Assembly: GCF_900142705.1 (NCBI RefSeq)
Contig: NZ_FRBV01000012.1
Location: 24,614 to 88,613 of the forward strand
Direction of reading: 5' to 3'
Length of the DNA: 64,000 nucleotides
Source of the DNA: Nitrosospira sp. Nsp11
GTDB lineage: Bacteria > Pseudomonadota > Gammaproteobacteria > Burkholderiales > Nitrosomonadaceae
This document shows positions 19,880-29,336 of this stretch, piece after piece. Within the stretch, counting starts at the first letter, position 1. Every line of letters starts with the position of its first letter. The notes below the pieces were generated by a model. That model had not been told where the DNA came from. It ran no database searches and worked only from the letters and a program-made list of their open reading frames with translations. A program made the position numbers and the translations under genes.

Positions 19880-21868
19880 CTATTTAACCAGCTTTTTCAA
19901 GCCCTTTTCCTCAGCAGCGGTAAGCAGCCTCAAACATGGCAAGTAGCCGTCGTAAACGATTCCATGCACTTCAACCCGTTTCTGGGAGCGCAGCATGCTG
20001 ATAAGGTATCGCACAACCTCGTGCGTAATAGTCTGCCCCGGCACCAGCACCGGGATACCCGGCGGGTAGGGAGTAATTTGATCTGCGCAAACCTTGCCAT
20101 CCAGATCGTTATTTATACGCTCCTGCTCATCCAGCAAAGGCATCAGTTCGCCACCGCAGTAGAACGCATCACGCGGCAGATATTTAAGATTGGTAAAACC
20201 GGGGATCTCCGGAATATGATAGAGCCTTCTTGGCGCGCGACCCTCACGCGCGATTCGCATCAGTGCATCATAAAGGCGCGACACTTTACTCCGGGTAGTA
20301 CCAATGGTAAGAAGCAGAGTAAGAGTATTAAATGTAGACTTCTCCACTTGGATATTATAACGCTCGAACAATTCCCGGATCAAATCCTCCACGGCAAAGC
20401 CACAGCGGGAAATGTCCACGGTGACCTTGGTGCTGTCGAGCTGGATATTGTCATGCTTTACCTCATCAGGCATCAGATCGACAAGTTCCAGCACGCGAAA
20501 GACGCCGGTTGAATTGATCTGCTCGCGCACTTCCTGCGCCAATTCCAAAGTACGCGACAACAGCTTGTACCCTTCCAGCGTCGCCTGCTTACGGGCAACG
20601 TCGAGGCTGGCAATCATGCTGTACTGCGGACTGGTGGAAGTATGCATGTTGAAATTCTCGCGAAACAGATGCTCGTTGAAGCTGGGATCATTGATATGAA
20701 TCATGCTGGACTGAGAAAAAGCCGACAGTACTTTGTGCGTACTCTGCGTCGCATAATCGGCGCCCGCCTCAAGCGCGGTCGGGCGGAAAGCCGGATGAAA
20801 ACGGGCGAAACCGTACCAGGCTTCGTCGATGATAACTTTTATACCTTTCGCATGCGCTGCCTTGATGATGGGCGGCAAATCATAACGGAGCCCATCATAA
20901 GTGCAACTGGTAAGAATAAGCGCCTGCGCATCGGAATGTTCTTCGATGGCATTGAACAGAGTCTGTTTCGGTACCGGTCCATAAACACTGAATTTCTTGT
21001 TGACAGATGAGTCGAGATAAATCGGATGAGCGCCGGATAATACGACTCCATGGTGCACGGACTTGTGGCAGTTCCGATCGAGCAACAGCTTCTCGCCCGG
21101 GGCGAGCAACGTCTGGAATATCACCTTATTGGCAGTAGAGGTGCCGTTAGTGGCAAAGAAGGTTCTCCGCGCGCCAAAGGCCTTTGCCGCAACCTTTTGC
21201 GCTTCAGCAATGACGCCGGTTGGCTCCATCAGCGAATCGAGCATCGGTACCGAGACCGATAGATCGGCACGAAAAATATGCTCACCGATAAACTGATAAA
21301 AATCGCTGGCCCAGGGGCTGTCGCGTAGCGAATCGCCTGAGGAATGACCCGGCGTATGCCAGGCATCCTTAGCCATCAATACGTAATTTTTGAGCTGATC
21401 ATAAAAAGGTGTGCGTGCTTTTTCCTGAAGCTGAGCATTAAGGATGCGGTACATCCCACGATAATCGCGCTCTTCGCGGTAGAAATAGCCATCAACCGTT
21501 TCGGTAAAGAGGGCATCCACCACTTCATCCTCTTTCTCCTGGGCAATTAAAATATAGATATCCAGCTCAGGGCGAAAACGGGTAATTTCCTGCACCAGCT
21601 TCAATGCGGTCATTTGCAGGTTGCGGGAACCCTTCTCACCATTTTTCAACGTATAAAGCGTATCGTCCACCAGTACCGATTGAATATCGCCGTCATCCTG
21701 GATCGCTTGCAGTGCTTCGCGTGCAGTGGTAACGCCGGCAAAAGTGATGCCCAACGGGTTTTCCAGGGACTTGGCGGCGCTATTCAATCCCTTGATGAAT
21801 TCCTTCAGTATCAGGTTCTCGTCATTGATGATGAGAATTCGGCTCGTGGGTTTCTTCATGAACACCAT
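19880..21868 (-). CDS. Orn/Lys/Arg decarboxylase (PLP, fold type I)
   Basis: A 662-residue decarboxylase. An N-terminal receiver-like domain (SRILIINDENLILKEF, residues 9-24) is followed by the major PLP domain with FFATNGTSTANKVIFQTLL, VIIDEAWYGFARFHPA and the cofactor lysine in ATQSTHKVLSAFSQSSMIH. The C-terminal domain carries PPGIPVLVPGQ. It is shorter than the E. coli inducible enzymes (710-756). Substrate (arginine, lysine or ornithine) cannot be fixed from sequence; the neighbouring arginine biosynthesis genes make polyamine synthesis from arginine or ornithine plausible. ATG at 21859 is an alternative start. Confidence 0.88.
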   Translation of the reverse strand: MVFMKKPTSRILIINDENLILKEFIKGLNSAAKSLENPLGITFAGVTTAREALQAIQDDGDIQSVLVDDTLYTLKNGEKGSRNLQMTALKLVQEITRFRPELDIYILIAQEKEDEVVDALFTETVDGYFYREERDYRGMYRILNAQLQEKARTPFYDQLKNYVLMAKDAWHTPGHSSGDSLRDSPWASDFYQFIGEHIFRADLSVSVPMLDSLMEPTGVIAEAQKVAAKAFGARRTFFATNGTSTANKVIFQTLLAPGEKLLLDRNCHKSVHHGVVLSGAHPIYLDSSVNKKFSVYGPVPKQTLFNAIEEHSDAQALILTSCTYDGLRYDLPPIIKAAHAKGIKVIIDEAWYGFARFHPAFRPTALEAGADYATQSTHKVLSAFSQSSMIHINDPSFNEHLFRENFNMHTSTSPQYSMIASLDVARKQATLEGYKLLSRTLELAQEVREQINSTGVFRVLELVDLMPDEVKHDNIQLDSTKVTVDISRCGFAVEDLIRELFERYNIQVEKSTFNTLTLLLTIGTTRSKVSRLYDALMRIAREGRAPRRLYHIPEIPGFTNLKYLPRDAFYCGGELMPLLDEQERINNDLDGKVCADQITPYPPGIPVLVPGQTITHEVVRYLISMLRSQKRVEVHGIVYDGYLPCLRLLTAAEEKGLKKLVK

Positions 21869-22003
21869 TTCTTAAAATATGAAAATCGCTTTATGCGCCA
21901 AAACAATGGTGATTGCAAGTCGCAGGATATCTAAATAAACCGTCGCGAGTCGCATTTTTCCGGCTGAAATGCAGCCGGGGTTGGAACAGTCTATAGTGAC
22001 AGG

Positions 22004-23413
22004 ATGAAACTGTTCGTCCTCACGCTGCGTAGTGGTATGGCAGCAATGCTGCTCCTGTTGCCGACGTTCGTTCCGGCTGCGCCGGTGGTGGTAACGACGG
22101 TAGAAGGTCCTATTGCGCCAGCCAGCGCTGATTTCGTCCAGCGCAGCCTGGAGCGTGCAGCCGCCGAGGGTGCGCTACTTGTCGTATTGCAACTGGATAC
22201 GCCGGGCGGCCTCGATTCTTCGATGCGGCAGATCATACGCGGCATTCTTGCCTCACCCGTGCCGGTAGCGGCCTTCGTGGCGCCGAGCGGAGCCCGGGCA
22301 GCAAGTGCCGGGACCTATATCCTTTATGCCAGCCACATCGCAGCGATGGCACCCGGTACAAATCTGGGTGCGGCGACCCCGGTACAGATCGGCGGTCTGC
22401 CTGAGCCTGAGCCGAAACCAGAGCCTGGGCCTGAAACCAGGCCCAAACCGTCTCAAAACTCATCCGCAAATCAGGCAGACGAGACCGGCGACCGGGATAT
22501 AGCGACAGAAGACAGGATGCCCAAAAAAGACGCAATGTCGCGCAAAATAATCCACGATGCCGCGGCTTATATACGCGCGCTTGCGCAGATGCGAAAGCGC
22601 AACGTTGAATGGGCGGAACGCGCTGTGCATGAAGCCGTAAGCTTATCAGCAGCCGACGCCCTGAATCTCAAGGTCATCGATTATGTCGCTGCTGACGTGC
22701 CAGATTTGTTAAGGCAGCTGAATGGCCGGGAAGTGACCATACTCGGGCAGAACCTGACCCTTGATACCCTTTCAGCCACAATACAAGCTGTCCAGCCCGA
22801 TTGGCGTACAAGACTACTCGCCGTCATTACCAATCCCAGCGTCGCATACATACTGATGCTTATCGGCATTTACGGATTGTTCTTCGAGTTTTCCAATCCA
22901 GGTTTTGTATTGCCCGGCGTGGCGGGCGCCATCTGCCTCTTGCTTGCCCTGTACGCATTCCAGTTACTGCCGGTCAGCTATGCCGGACTCGCCTTGATTC
23001 TGCTCGGCATCGCGTTCATCACGGCAGAAGCCTTTTTACCGAGCTTCGGCGCACTTGGCGTTGGCGGGATGATTGCTTTTATAGCCGGCTCGTTAATGCT
23101 GATCGACACCGACCTTCCCGGCTACGGCATTCCCTGGCCCATGATCGCTGGGATATCCGTGGCTAGCGCACTATTTCTGATTTCCGTCGCCGGCATGGCG
23201 CTGAAATCACGGCACAACCCCATCGTCAGCGGCCATGAAGCGATGATCGGCGCCGTGGGCGAGATGCTGGAGGATACTTCCAGCGAAGGCATGGTGCGCG
23301 TTCATGGCGAGTTGTGGAGCGCGCATAGTGAGCAACCTCTGGCCCGAGGACAGAAAGTGCGCGTAACAGAAATCGACGGTCTGGTTTTACATGTGGTCCC
23401 GGCAGAGAAATAG
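22004..23413 (+). CDS. NfeD-family membrane serine protease
   Basis: A 469-residue long-form NfeD (NfeD1b type). Signal/anchor at 1-25; ClpP-like protease domain with SGARAASAGTYILYASHIAA (catalytic Ser about residue 100) and the Lys-bearing region AYIRALAQMRKRNVEWAERA; four to five membrane helices from about 270 to 400; a C-terminal OB-fold domain (GMVRVHGELWSAHS). A low-complexity PEPEPKPEPGPE insert sits between the protease parts. Members cleave stomatin-like proteins; the slipin gene follows 28 bp downstream, which supports a functional pair. Confidence 0.93.
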   Translation: MKLFVLTLRSGMAAMLLLLPTFVPAAPVVVTTVEGPIAPASADFVQRSLERAAAEGALLVVLQLDTPGGLDSSMRQIIRGILASPVPVAAFVAPSGARAASAGTYILYASHIAAMAPGTNLGAATPVQIGGLPEPEPKPEPGPETRPKPSQNSSANQADETGDRDIATEDRMPKKDAMSRKIIHDAAAYIRALAQMRKRNVEWAERAVHEAVSLSAADALNLKVIDYVAADVPDLLRQLNGREVTILGQNLTLDTLSATIQAVQPDWRTRLLAVITNPSVAYILMLIGIYGLFFEFSNPGFVLPGVAGAICLLLALYAFQLLPVSYAGLALILLGIAFITAEAFLPSFGALGVGGMIAFIAGSLMLIDTDLPGYGIPWPMIAGISVASALFLISVAGMALKSRHNPIVSGHEAMIGAVGEMLEDTSSEGMVRVHGELWSAHSEQPLARGQKVRVTEIDGLVLHVVPAEK

Positions 23414-23441
23414 TCCAGAGAAATAACCAAAGGAGATTTCC

Positions 23442-24218
23442 ATGTTCGCCAATTTTGGTTTTTTTAGTACACTCATTATCATCCTTATCGCAGTGCTTTT
23501 CTCGGCATTTCGCATATTACGGGAATATGAGCGTGGGGTGATCTTTCTGCTTGGCCGCTTTCAAACAGTCAAAGGCCCCGGCCTGATCATAATAATCCCC
23601 GGCATTCAGAAAATGGTGCGAGTCGACCTGCGTACTGTGGTCATGGATGTCCCCAGCCAAGACGTGATTTCGCGCGACAACGTTTCGGTAAAGGTCAACG
23701 CGGTGGTGTATTTTCGGGTAGTCGATCCACAAAAATCCATCATCCAGGTGGAAAATTTCCTTGCCGCCACCAGTCAGTTTGCACAGACTACTCTGCGTTC
23801 CGTGCTGGGCAAGCATGAGCTGGATGAAATGCTGGCGGAACGTGAGAAGCTCAATCTGGATATTCAGAAGGTGCTGGATATTCAGACCGACGCCTGGGGC
23901 ATCAAGGTATCCAACGTCGAGATAAAACATGTGGATATTGATGAATCCATGATAAGAGCCATTGCCAGGCAGGCGGAGGCAGAGCGTGAGCGTCGCGCAA
24001 AAGTGATTCATGCCGAAGGCGAATTGCAGGCATCGGACAAATTGATGCAAGCGGCGCAAATTCTTTCCCAGCAAACCGGGGCAATGCAGTTGCGCTATCT
24101 CCAAACGCTCACAAACATCGCCAGTGATAAATCCAATACCATTATTTTTCCCATACCGATGGATCTGGTATCGCCTCTAATGGATGTCCTCAAGAATCGT
24201 AATCCGGAAATTCCCTGA
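23442..24218 (+). CDS. Slipin (stomatin/prohibitin SPFH family)
   Basis: A 258-residue membrane protein with an N-terminal helix (residues 5-22) and SPFH domain: [65 protein letters not shown] and a C-terminal coiled region. SPFH proteins form membrane microdomain cages and are partners and substrates of NfeD proteases. It has an AAGGAG ribosome site before ATG at 23442. Confidence 0.95.
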   Translation: MFANFGFFSTLIIILIAVLFSAFRILREYERGVIFLLGRFQTVKGPGLIIIIPGIQKMVRVDLRTVVMDVPSQDVISRDNVSVKVNAVVYFRVVDPQKSIIQVENFLAATSQFAQTTLRSVLGKHELDEMLAEREKLNLDIQKVLDIQTDAWGIKVSNVEIKHVDIDESMIRAIARQAEAERERRAKVIHAEGELQASDKLMQAAQILSQQTGAMQLRYLQTLTNIASDKSNTIIFPIPMDLVSPLMDVLKNRNPEIP

Positions 24219-24445
24219 CGACTGAGGATCGAGGACGGCTGATTTTCTATACACCAGCCCCGCTGTATCTGCGTGAGCACCGATAACGCGGACTTCACCC
24301 GGCTAAAACCGATCCTTTCCTGCTCAAGACGCAGATTCGTGCGTATCCCGTGGCATGGTGTTGCACTCTAGCTCTACTTCGTTTGCTGTGATCGACTTAC
24401 GGTGGGACTTTCACCCACAAGTGCGCCCCTATGCTGCCGCATAAC

Positions 24446-24474
24446 AAAAAAGCCCGGAAACCCGGGCTTTTTTT
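24446..24474. terminator. Bidirectional intrinsic terminator
   Basis: AAAAAA-GCCCGG-loop-CCGGGC-TTTTTTT, a GC-rich stem flanked by A and T runs. It lies 14 bp past the rpsT stop and can also end the slipin transcript from the other side. Confidence 0.9.
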
Positions 24475-24488
24475 ATGCTGTCGAACGA

Positions 24489-24755
24489 TCAGGAGGCCAT
24501 CGTCTTAATGGCGGCCGATAGCCGGCTTTTATGGCGAGCTGCCTTATTCTTGTGGATGATACCCTTGTCCGCAATGGAATCTATAGTACCGATGGAAGCC
24601 GCGAACGCAGCCTGTGCAATGGTTTTGTCGGTAGACTCGATAGCTTTTCTCACATGCTTGATTGCGGTGCGCAATTCCGAGCGCAGGCTCGTATTACGGT
24701 CGCGCTGGCTGACATTTTGTCTCGCACGTTTTCTGGCTTGTGCACTATTGGCCAT
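24489..24755 (-). CDS. rpsT: 30S ribosomal protein S20
   Basis: An 88-residue basic protein with the S20 pattern: [20 protein letters not shown] at the start, [19 protein letters not shown] in the middle and [12 protein letters not shown] at the end. It binds 16S rRNA early in assembly. Single gene with its own promoter on the right and the terminator at 24446-24474. Confidence 0.98.
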   Translation of the reverse strand: MANSAQARKRARQNVSQRDRNTSLRSELRTAIKHVRKAIESTDKTIAQAAFAASIGTIDSIADKGIIHKNKAARHKSRLSAAIKTMAS

Positions 24756-25132
24756 TAAAATTCCTCGAATTAAATGTTACGCAAATTTTATAAATGATAC
24801 GGATGTTCCCGGCATATTGCAAGGAAAACCGAGAGTATTATAAGCCTTGGACGTCCCAAGATTCTCTAAACATCAACCGGTTCTTCTCAAAGGTATTACT
24901 TTGAGTTCTCTTTCATCAGGGGTTGCGTCAACGCAATGAATGTTAGGCTCCATCTCATGGATTCATCCATAACATACGTCGGTATAAATGCAAAGCCGGG
25001 TACTTTAAACATACTGAAGTTGACGAAGCCATACCTATCAGGTAGACTTTGAGTCAAGGAATATTCTGCGGTAAATTTCGTCTACACTTCAGTTCTTACG
25101 TCGGTAAAATACAGATATTAGAACACATCGAA
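24756..25132. other. Intergenic region (rpsT promoter side)
   Basis: About 380 bp between the divergent rpsT and the exported helical protein gene. It is AT-rich near rpsT and must hold both promoters. No gene, RNA or strong hairpin was recognised. Confidence 0.5.
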
Positions 25133-25597
25133 ATGAAAACAATAAATATTGTTGCCGCGTTGCCCCTGCTTGGCTTGCTGGCTTCGTTGAGTTCTCCCGT
25201 AACAGCAACCGTCGATAATTCCGATATCCCGCCGGAGCAGGATGCCCCAACCGGAAGCAACCACGAAGCCATAGCGAAATACTATGAAGATGAGGCCAGA
25301 AAGCGGCATGAGATTGTGGCCAAATACTATGAAGATGAAGCCAGGAAGGCACAGGCAAAGACGAGAGAATTAAAACTGTTACTTGAGCATTACGAGGAAA
25401 AAAGCTATCTCTACGGGAAAAAATCTCAGGATCTGCAAGCGCATACCACCGCGTTAATACGCAAGTATGAAAAAGCCGCGAAGGCGGATGCGAAGGAAGC
25501 TGCCACTCACCGGCAGATCGCCTTAAAATTTAAAGAAAAAAATTACGCTGCCGCACCCAGCGTACAAGAATTTAGGGTCGTAAATGAATCTCACTAG
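25133..25597 (+). CDS. Exported helical protein, paralogue A
   Basis: A 154-residue protein of unknown function. Residues 1-24 form a signal peptide (MKTINIVAALPLLGLLASLS). The mature part is strongly helical and charged, with an internal 15-residue duplication (AKYYEDEARK occurs twice) and then KLLLEHYEEKSYLYGKKSQDL. It is clearly related to the protein at 28009-28437 (shared phrase LLEHYEEK-YLYG, QDL-H-TALIRKYE). ATG at 25133 is chosen because it opens the signal peptide; earlier in-frame starts at 25049 add unlike sequence. Confidence 0.72.
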   Translation: MKTINIVAALPLLGLLASLSSPVTATVDNSDIPPEQDAPTGSNHEAIAKYYEDEARKRHEIVAKYYEDEARKAQAKTRELKLLLEHYEEKSYLYGKKSQDLQAHTTALIRKYEKAAKADAKEAATHRQIALKFKEKNYAAAPSVQEFRVVNESH

Positions 25598-25903
25598 TGG
25601 GTTTCGACAGGATAACTGAGGATTTTTCGCCAGGCCGAGCAATCCCGCCAGCCTGGCGCAATGCGTTGGCATTGCCCCCACCCCTTCCACCCTATTGATC
25701 CTTAGCGCCCAAAATCCACCCATCTTTGCCGATGCGAATAAGGCGGTGTTGCGCTATCGGCGAGCACGGAAATCTTTAAAACCTGATCGACCTATGTCGG
25801 TGGTTTCCGACGCCGGGGTTGCTTCAACTGATGAAATCGATGAACGATCCGGACGTCCGGCGGGCGCTTTATTTCGTTATCTGCTTTTGAAGTCACCGGA
25901 GAC
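25598..25903. other. Intergenic region before DoxX gene
   Basis: Roughly 300 bp. A 70-codon open frame starting with TTG at 25695 ends in an ATGA overlap with the DoxX gene, but it has no ribosome site or recognisable domain. No terminator for the upstream gene is evident. Confidence 0.4.
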
Positions 25904-26314
25904 ATGATAGTGCGCAATCCGTTTCACAATGATAACCTCGGTAAATTGATCCTCCGCGTTACGGTAGGAACGCTGATACTTTTCCATGGCGTACACAAGA
26001 TACTCAATCCAGGCTCTCTCGATTTCATCAGCAAGCAACTCACTGGCAATAATCTACCTCAGGCCCTGGCTTATGGGGTTTATCTGGGTGAGGTTATCGC
26101 ACCCCTAATGATAATCCTGGGAATTTTTTCACGCCTCGGCGGTTTACTTGTTTTCGGCAATATGATGTTTGCACTTTTTCTGGCACACCGCAGCCAGCTG
26201 TTTACTTTGACGACTTCAGGTGGCTGGGCGCTGGAATTACAGGGTTTTTATCTATTTTCGGGTCTCGCGGTATTATTCCTGGGCAGCGGCCGGATGGCAA
26301 TCAGACCGGATTAG
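25904..26314 (+). CDS. DoxX-family membrane protein
   Basis: A 136-residue protein with four membrane helices. The N-terminal LILRVTVGTLILFHGVHKILNP and the later YLGEVIAPLMIILGIFSRLGG are typical of DoxX/DoxD-like (YphA) proteins. The family includes thiosulfate:quinone oxidoreductase subunits and a mycobacterial redox partner; here the function is unknown. ATG at 25904. Confidence 0.88.
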   Translation: MIVRNPFHNDNLGKLILRVTVGTLILFHGVHKILNPGSLDFISKQLTGNNLPQALAYGVYLGEVIAPLMIILGIFSRLGGLLVFGNMMFALFLAHRSQLFTLTTSGGWALELQGFYLFSGLAVLFLGSGRMAIRPD

Positions 26315-26382
26315 TGTGGTAGCATAGTCAGCTCTACCGTTTAAGCTGTTTACAAGATTAATTAGCACGGGTAATTACCACC

Positions 26383-27096
26383 ATGAGCACCGTCAATTCT
26401 GGAAAATACCGCTGGCATTCATTCGACGATCTGTCAGCTTTACAGGAAGCAGCGCTAGGCGCCATTCTCGACGGTGCCTCGATGGCGATACAGGAACGCG
26501 GACGTTTCAATCTCGTACTGGCTGGCGGTGAAACCCCGCGAGGAATTTATCAGCGGTTGCGATCGGCCCCTACGGATTGGACTGCCTGGCACATCTATTT
26601 TGGCGATGAGCGCTGCATGCCGCCAACGGTGGAAGAGTTGAATTTTTGTATGGCCGGGGAAGCATGGCTTAAGCATGTGCCCATTCCCCCCAGCCAGGTA
26701 CATGCAATACCGAGCGAGATTCGTGCGGATAAAGCAGCTAATGAATATGCACAAACCCTACGGGGCGTTGACATGTTCGATCTGACCTTGCTTGGGCTCG
26801 GGGAAGATGGCCATACTGCAAGCCTTTTTCCCGGTAACGAATGGGGCACTGCTCCGGATTCTCCCGATGCACTGGCGATTTTCAATTCGCCCAAGCGGCC
26901 GCCCCAGCGGGTATCGCTCAGTGCCGCGCGGCTAAGCCGTTCACGTCAGATAATTTTTCTGGTGAGTGGCGCATCGAAGCATAAAGCAGTGGCAAGGTGG
27001 CGTGCTGGGGAGAATATCCCTGCGCGAGCGATAATGGGTGAAACGGGTGTCGATGTGCTGGTGGAATCCGCTTTATTGCTGCCGCTTGCGGGATGA
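26383..27096 (+). CDS. pgl: 6-phosphogluconolactonase
   Basis: A 237-residue DevB-type lactonase hydrolysing 6-phosphogluconolactone in the oxidative pentose phosphate pathway. Motifs: FNLVLAGGETPRGIYQRL (sugar-phosphate loop), WHIYFGDERCMPP, and LLGLGEDGHTASLFPG. The partner genes zwf and gnd are not here. It ends 45 bp before a strong bidirectional terminator. Confidence 0.95.
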   Translation: MSTVNSGKYRWHSFDDLSALQEAALGAILDGASMAIQERGRFNLVLAGGETPRGIYQRLRSAPTDWTAWHIYFGDERCMPPTVEELNFCMAGEAWLKHVPIPPSQVHAIPSEIRADKAANEYAQTLRGVDMFDLTLLGLGEDGHTASLFPGNEWGTAPDSPDALAIFNSPKRPPQRVSLSAARLSRSRQIIFLVSGASKHKAVARWRAGENIPARAIMGETGVDVLVESALLLPLAG

Positions 27097-27141
27097 TGCA
27101 CTGAACCCTCAGGCAGAAGAGAAAAGAAAGAGAAAGGCAAA

Positions 27142-27168
27142 AAAAAGGAGTAGAAGCTACTCCTTTTT
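27142..27168. terminator. Bidirectional intrinsic terminator between convergent genes
   Basis: A perfect 12-bp stem AAAAAGGAGTAG / CTACTCCTTTTT with a 3-base loop. It serves pgl on the plus strand and the SufR-like gene on the minus strand. The stem contains the stop codon of the regulator gene (27157-27159). Confidence 0.9.
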
Positions 27169-27798
27169 AGGCAAAAATCTGAATCTACAAAGATCACCAC
27201 CGCGAGCCATGCATTCGTGGTGCTCAACCTTGGTATCGGTAAACGTTTCCATCAGGCCTTTATCCAGGTGGCAGATTTCCAGATCTTTTACCGCCATCTG
27301 ATGAAAGACACAGTTATCGGCTTCAATAACCGGCTCGCCGCCCGGCAATGTCGCATTTCTCGCATTGTAACCGAGCTGATCCATTACCTCGGCAAGCTTT
27401 TCAACCTTTTCCTGTTGCGTGGTCAGTTCCGGGTACTGGCTTCGTATCTGCCGCGCTATACCTGCGCCAATATCATTCAACCGCTTACCCATGTTTTCCG
27501 CACCTTCTTCACGCTGAACCGACGCCAGCACCAGTTGCGCAAGCCACGAATATTGACGGGGAAAACTTTCCTGGCCAAGCTCGGTGAGAACATAAAGTTG
27601 CTGAGGACGGCCTCCTCCAGATGGGCGCGTAGCACCTGCCGCAATCAATCCTGCCGCTTCCAGGGATGCGAGGTGCTGTCGCACGGCATTTCGGGTAATT
27701 TCAAGCCCTTTCGAAAGCTCATCCACACTCATGCCGGTTCTGTTTCCACGCAATAGCTTGAGTAACTGCTTTTGACGCGCACCCATTTTATTAACCAT
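27157..27798 (-). CDS. SufR-like HTH regulator with four cysteines
   Basis: A 213-residue protein: winged HTH at residues 9-70 (LLKLLRGNRTGMSVDELS, EITRNAVRQHLASLEAAGLI), then a sensor domain with cysteines at about 163, 176, 196 and 204 (NCVFHQMA, LEICHLDKG, HHECMARGGDLCRFRF). Their spacing resembles the Fe-S ligands of SufR, the repressor of iron-sulfur cluster genes. No suf genes are adjacent, so targets are unknown. ATG at 27798 has AGGAGG 9 bp upstream. Confidence 0.75.
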   Translation of the reverse strand: MVNKMGARQKQLLKLLRGNRTGMSVDELSKGLEITRNAVRQHLASLEAAGLIAAGATRPSGGGRPQQLYVLTELGQESFPRQYSWLAQLVLASVQREEGAENMGKRLNDIGAGIARQIRSQYPELTTQQEKVEKLAEVMDQLGYNARNATLPGGEPVIEADNCVFHQMAVKDLEICHLDKGLMETFTDTKVEHHECMARGGDLCRFRFLPKKE

Positions 27799-28008
27799 TT
27801 GGTTATACCTCCTTGCCCCCTCTGCTTTAAAAATTCGAAAAAATTGTTATAACGCATTTATCACTATACGCTATCTTGATACTTTACACATAAAATAGTT
27901 GACAAATTCAAGCTCATTCCATACAATTTTTTCTCAGATAAATAATTTATTGTAGCCCTTGCTTCGCCACTTTTGGAGCACTCGCTCGATTCTAAAGGAG
28001 AGCGCGGC

Positions 28009-28437
28009 ATGAGAACAAGAAATTTATTCCCAGCCTTATCCCTCATCTTATTGGCCGCCTGCGCGCAGATGAGCCCTCACGAAGCCCTTCAGAACACCAA
28101 TATCAGAAAAGCCTCCCAGAATGCCAGAACGCGCAGCGACCATGATGCTCTGACGCAGTATTTTGAAAATACAGCGAGAGAAATGCAGGCGAAGGCGAAG
28201 GAGCAAAAGAAATTACTTGAGCACTACGAAGAGAAAGGCTATCTCTATGGCCGTCGAGCCCAAGATTTGAAATCGCATACTTCTGCTTTGGTTCGTAAAT
28301 ACGAAGCAAACGCGGAAGAAAGCATAAAAGAAGCCGCGGCTCACCGGCAAATGGCATCAGAACAGGCACAACGCGAATTTGCCGCCCGCGAAGGGCAAAT
28401 TGTAGATGCTGCGAAGCTCAATCCCAATTCCAATTAG
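28009..28437 (+). CDS. Lipoprotein-like helical protein, paralogue B
   Basis: A 142-residue protein with a lipoprotein signal (LILLAACAQMS, lipobox LAAC at about residues 14-17). The body is helical and charged: YFENTAREMQAKAKEQKKLL, EHYEEKGYLYGRRAQDLKSH, TSALVRKYEANAEE. It shares the central region with the gene at 25133-25597 but lacks that gene's duplicated 15-residue unit. ATG at 28009 follows an AAAGGAG site. Function unknown; an outer-membrane-linked coiled protein is likely. Confidence 0.75.
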   Translation: MRTRNLFPALSLILLAACAQMSPHEALQNTNIRKASQNARTRSDHDALTQYFENTAREMQAKAKEQKKLLEHYEEKGYLYGRRAQDLKSHTSALVRKYEANAEESIKEAAAHRQMASEQAQREFAAREGQIVDAAKLNPNSN

Positions 28438-28497
28438 GTTCCAACTGACCCCCAACGAAACCATCACGAAACATGCCGGTCTAGCCTGGCTGGCGGT

Positions 28498-29280
28498 TCA
28501 GTCCCTCCATGCCGGAAATCTTGGCAAGCCCAGGAAAAAATCCATATCGTGATTGGGCCAAAGCTGTGCGTTTTCTGCGCGCGCGAGCGCCTTTAGCTTA
28601 CGAATGCTCGCGAGCGCCAGTGCTTCGTTATCCTGCCAGCAGTAGCCCGGAGCGATTTCTTCGTCCAGGTTTTCCACCAGATCCGCTGCATCCCCACACA
28701 AGATGACTGGCGGCCCTTTTTGCAGTTCAATGAACAGCGACATATGTCCGGCAGTATGCCCAGGGCTGGCAACCGCTTGCACGCCAGGGGTCAGCATATA
28801 CTCTCCAGTCATTATCTCCCATTGCCCCGCACTCGCCAGCTCATCGGCAAACACGCTGCCATCCTGCCCGGTGCGCGCTGCCGCCACTTCCTCAGCCTGA
28901 ACATGCACATCGCAACCCGGCAGGTCGCAAAGGCCGCCTGCGTGGTCGAAATGCAAATGCCCGATAAACACGACATCGATATCGGATGGCCCGAGCCCCA
29001 ACCGTGCAAGATAGCGAGGGATACGTTGCCCTTCCTCCATGGCAGGCGGCGCGAATGAATGACGCATGGGCTCGAAATATTTTGTGCGCAACGCTGGATC
29101 AGCAAGCTTGCGATAGTCGCAACCGACATCATAGAGGATGCGTCCATTTGGCGTTTCGACCAAATAGGCAAGAATCGGCGCATCGATATACCTGCCATGG
29201 CCGCGGTTGCGTGTCGAGATTGTCTTCTCGTAGCGATGCGTGCCTGTCAACAGTGGCCAAATCTTCGTATCGCGAGACAT
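28498..29280 (-). CDS. Metallo-beta-lactamase fold lactonase (AHL-lactonase type)
   Basis: A 260-residue metallohydrolase. The dinuclear zinc motif HLHFDHAGGL (HxHxDH, about residues 110-115) is intact, with further ligands at SPGHTAGHMSLF and CGDAADLVEN, and a final NHD (LWPNHDMDFF). Length and layout match AiiA/AttM-type N-acyl homoserine lactonases, so quorum-signal hydrolysis is a fair guess, but other lactones are possible. Ammonia oxidisers including Nitrosospira are known to make AHLs. Confidence 0.82.
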   Translation of the reverse strand: MSRDTKIWPLLTGTHRYEKTISTRNRGHGRYIDAPILAYLVETPNGRILYDVGCDYRKLADPALRTKYFEPMRHSFAPPAMEEGQRIPRYLARLGLGPSDIDVVFIGHLHFDHAGGLCDLPGCDVHVQAEEVAAARTGQDGSVFADELASAGQWEIMTGEYMLTPGVQAVASPGHTAGHMSLFIELQKGPPVILCGDAADLVENLDEEIAPGYCWQDNEALALASIRKLKALARAENAQLWPNHDMDFFLGLPRFPAWRD

Positions 29281-29336
29281 ATTAATTTCCCAGTGTTTCC
29301 AGACCTCGCCAATGCAGATTGACGTCCTCAGTCACT

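Noticed and set aside
19880..21868. Response regulator
   Set aside because: The N-terminal receiver-like part is the normal wing domain of Orn/Lys/Arg decarboxylases; the rest is a PLP enzyme.
25695..25907. A 70-codon frame ending in an ATGA overlap with doxX
   Set aside because: Starts with TTG without ribosome site; composition and lack of any motif do not support it, although the overlap is suggestive.
28498..29280. Class B beta-lactamase (antibiotic resistance)
   Set aside because: Length, HLHFDHAGG context and C-terminal region fit lactonase-type hydrolases better.
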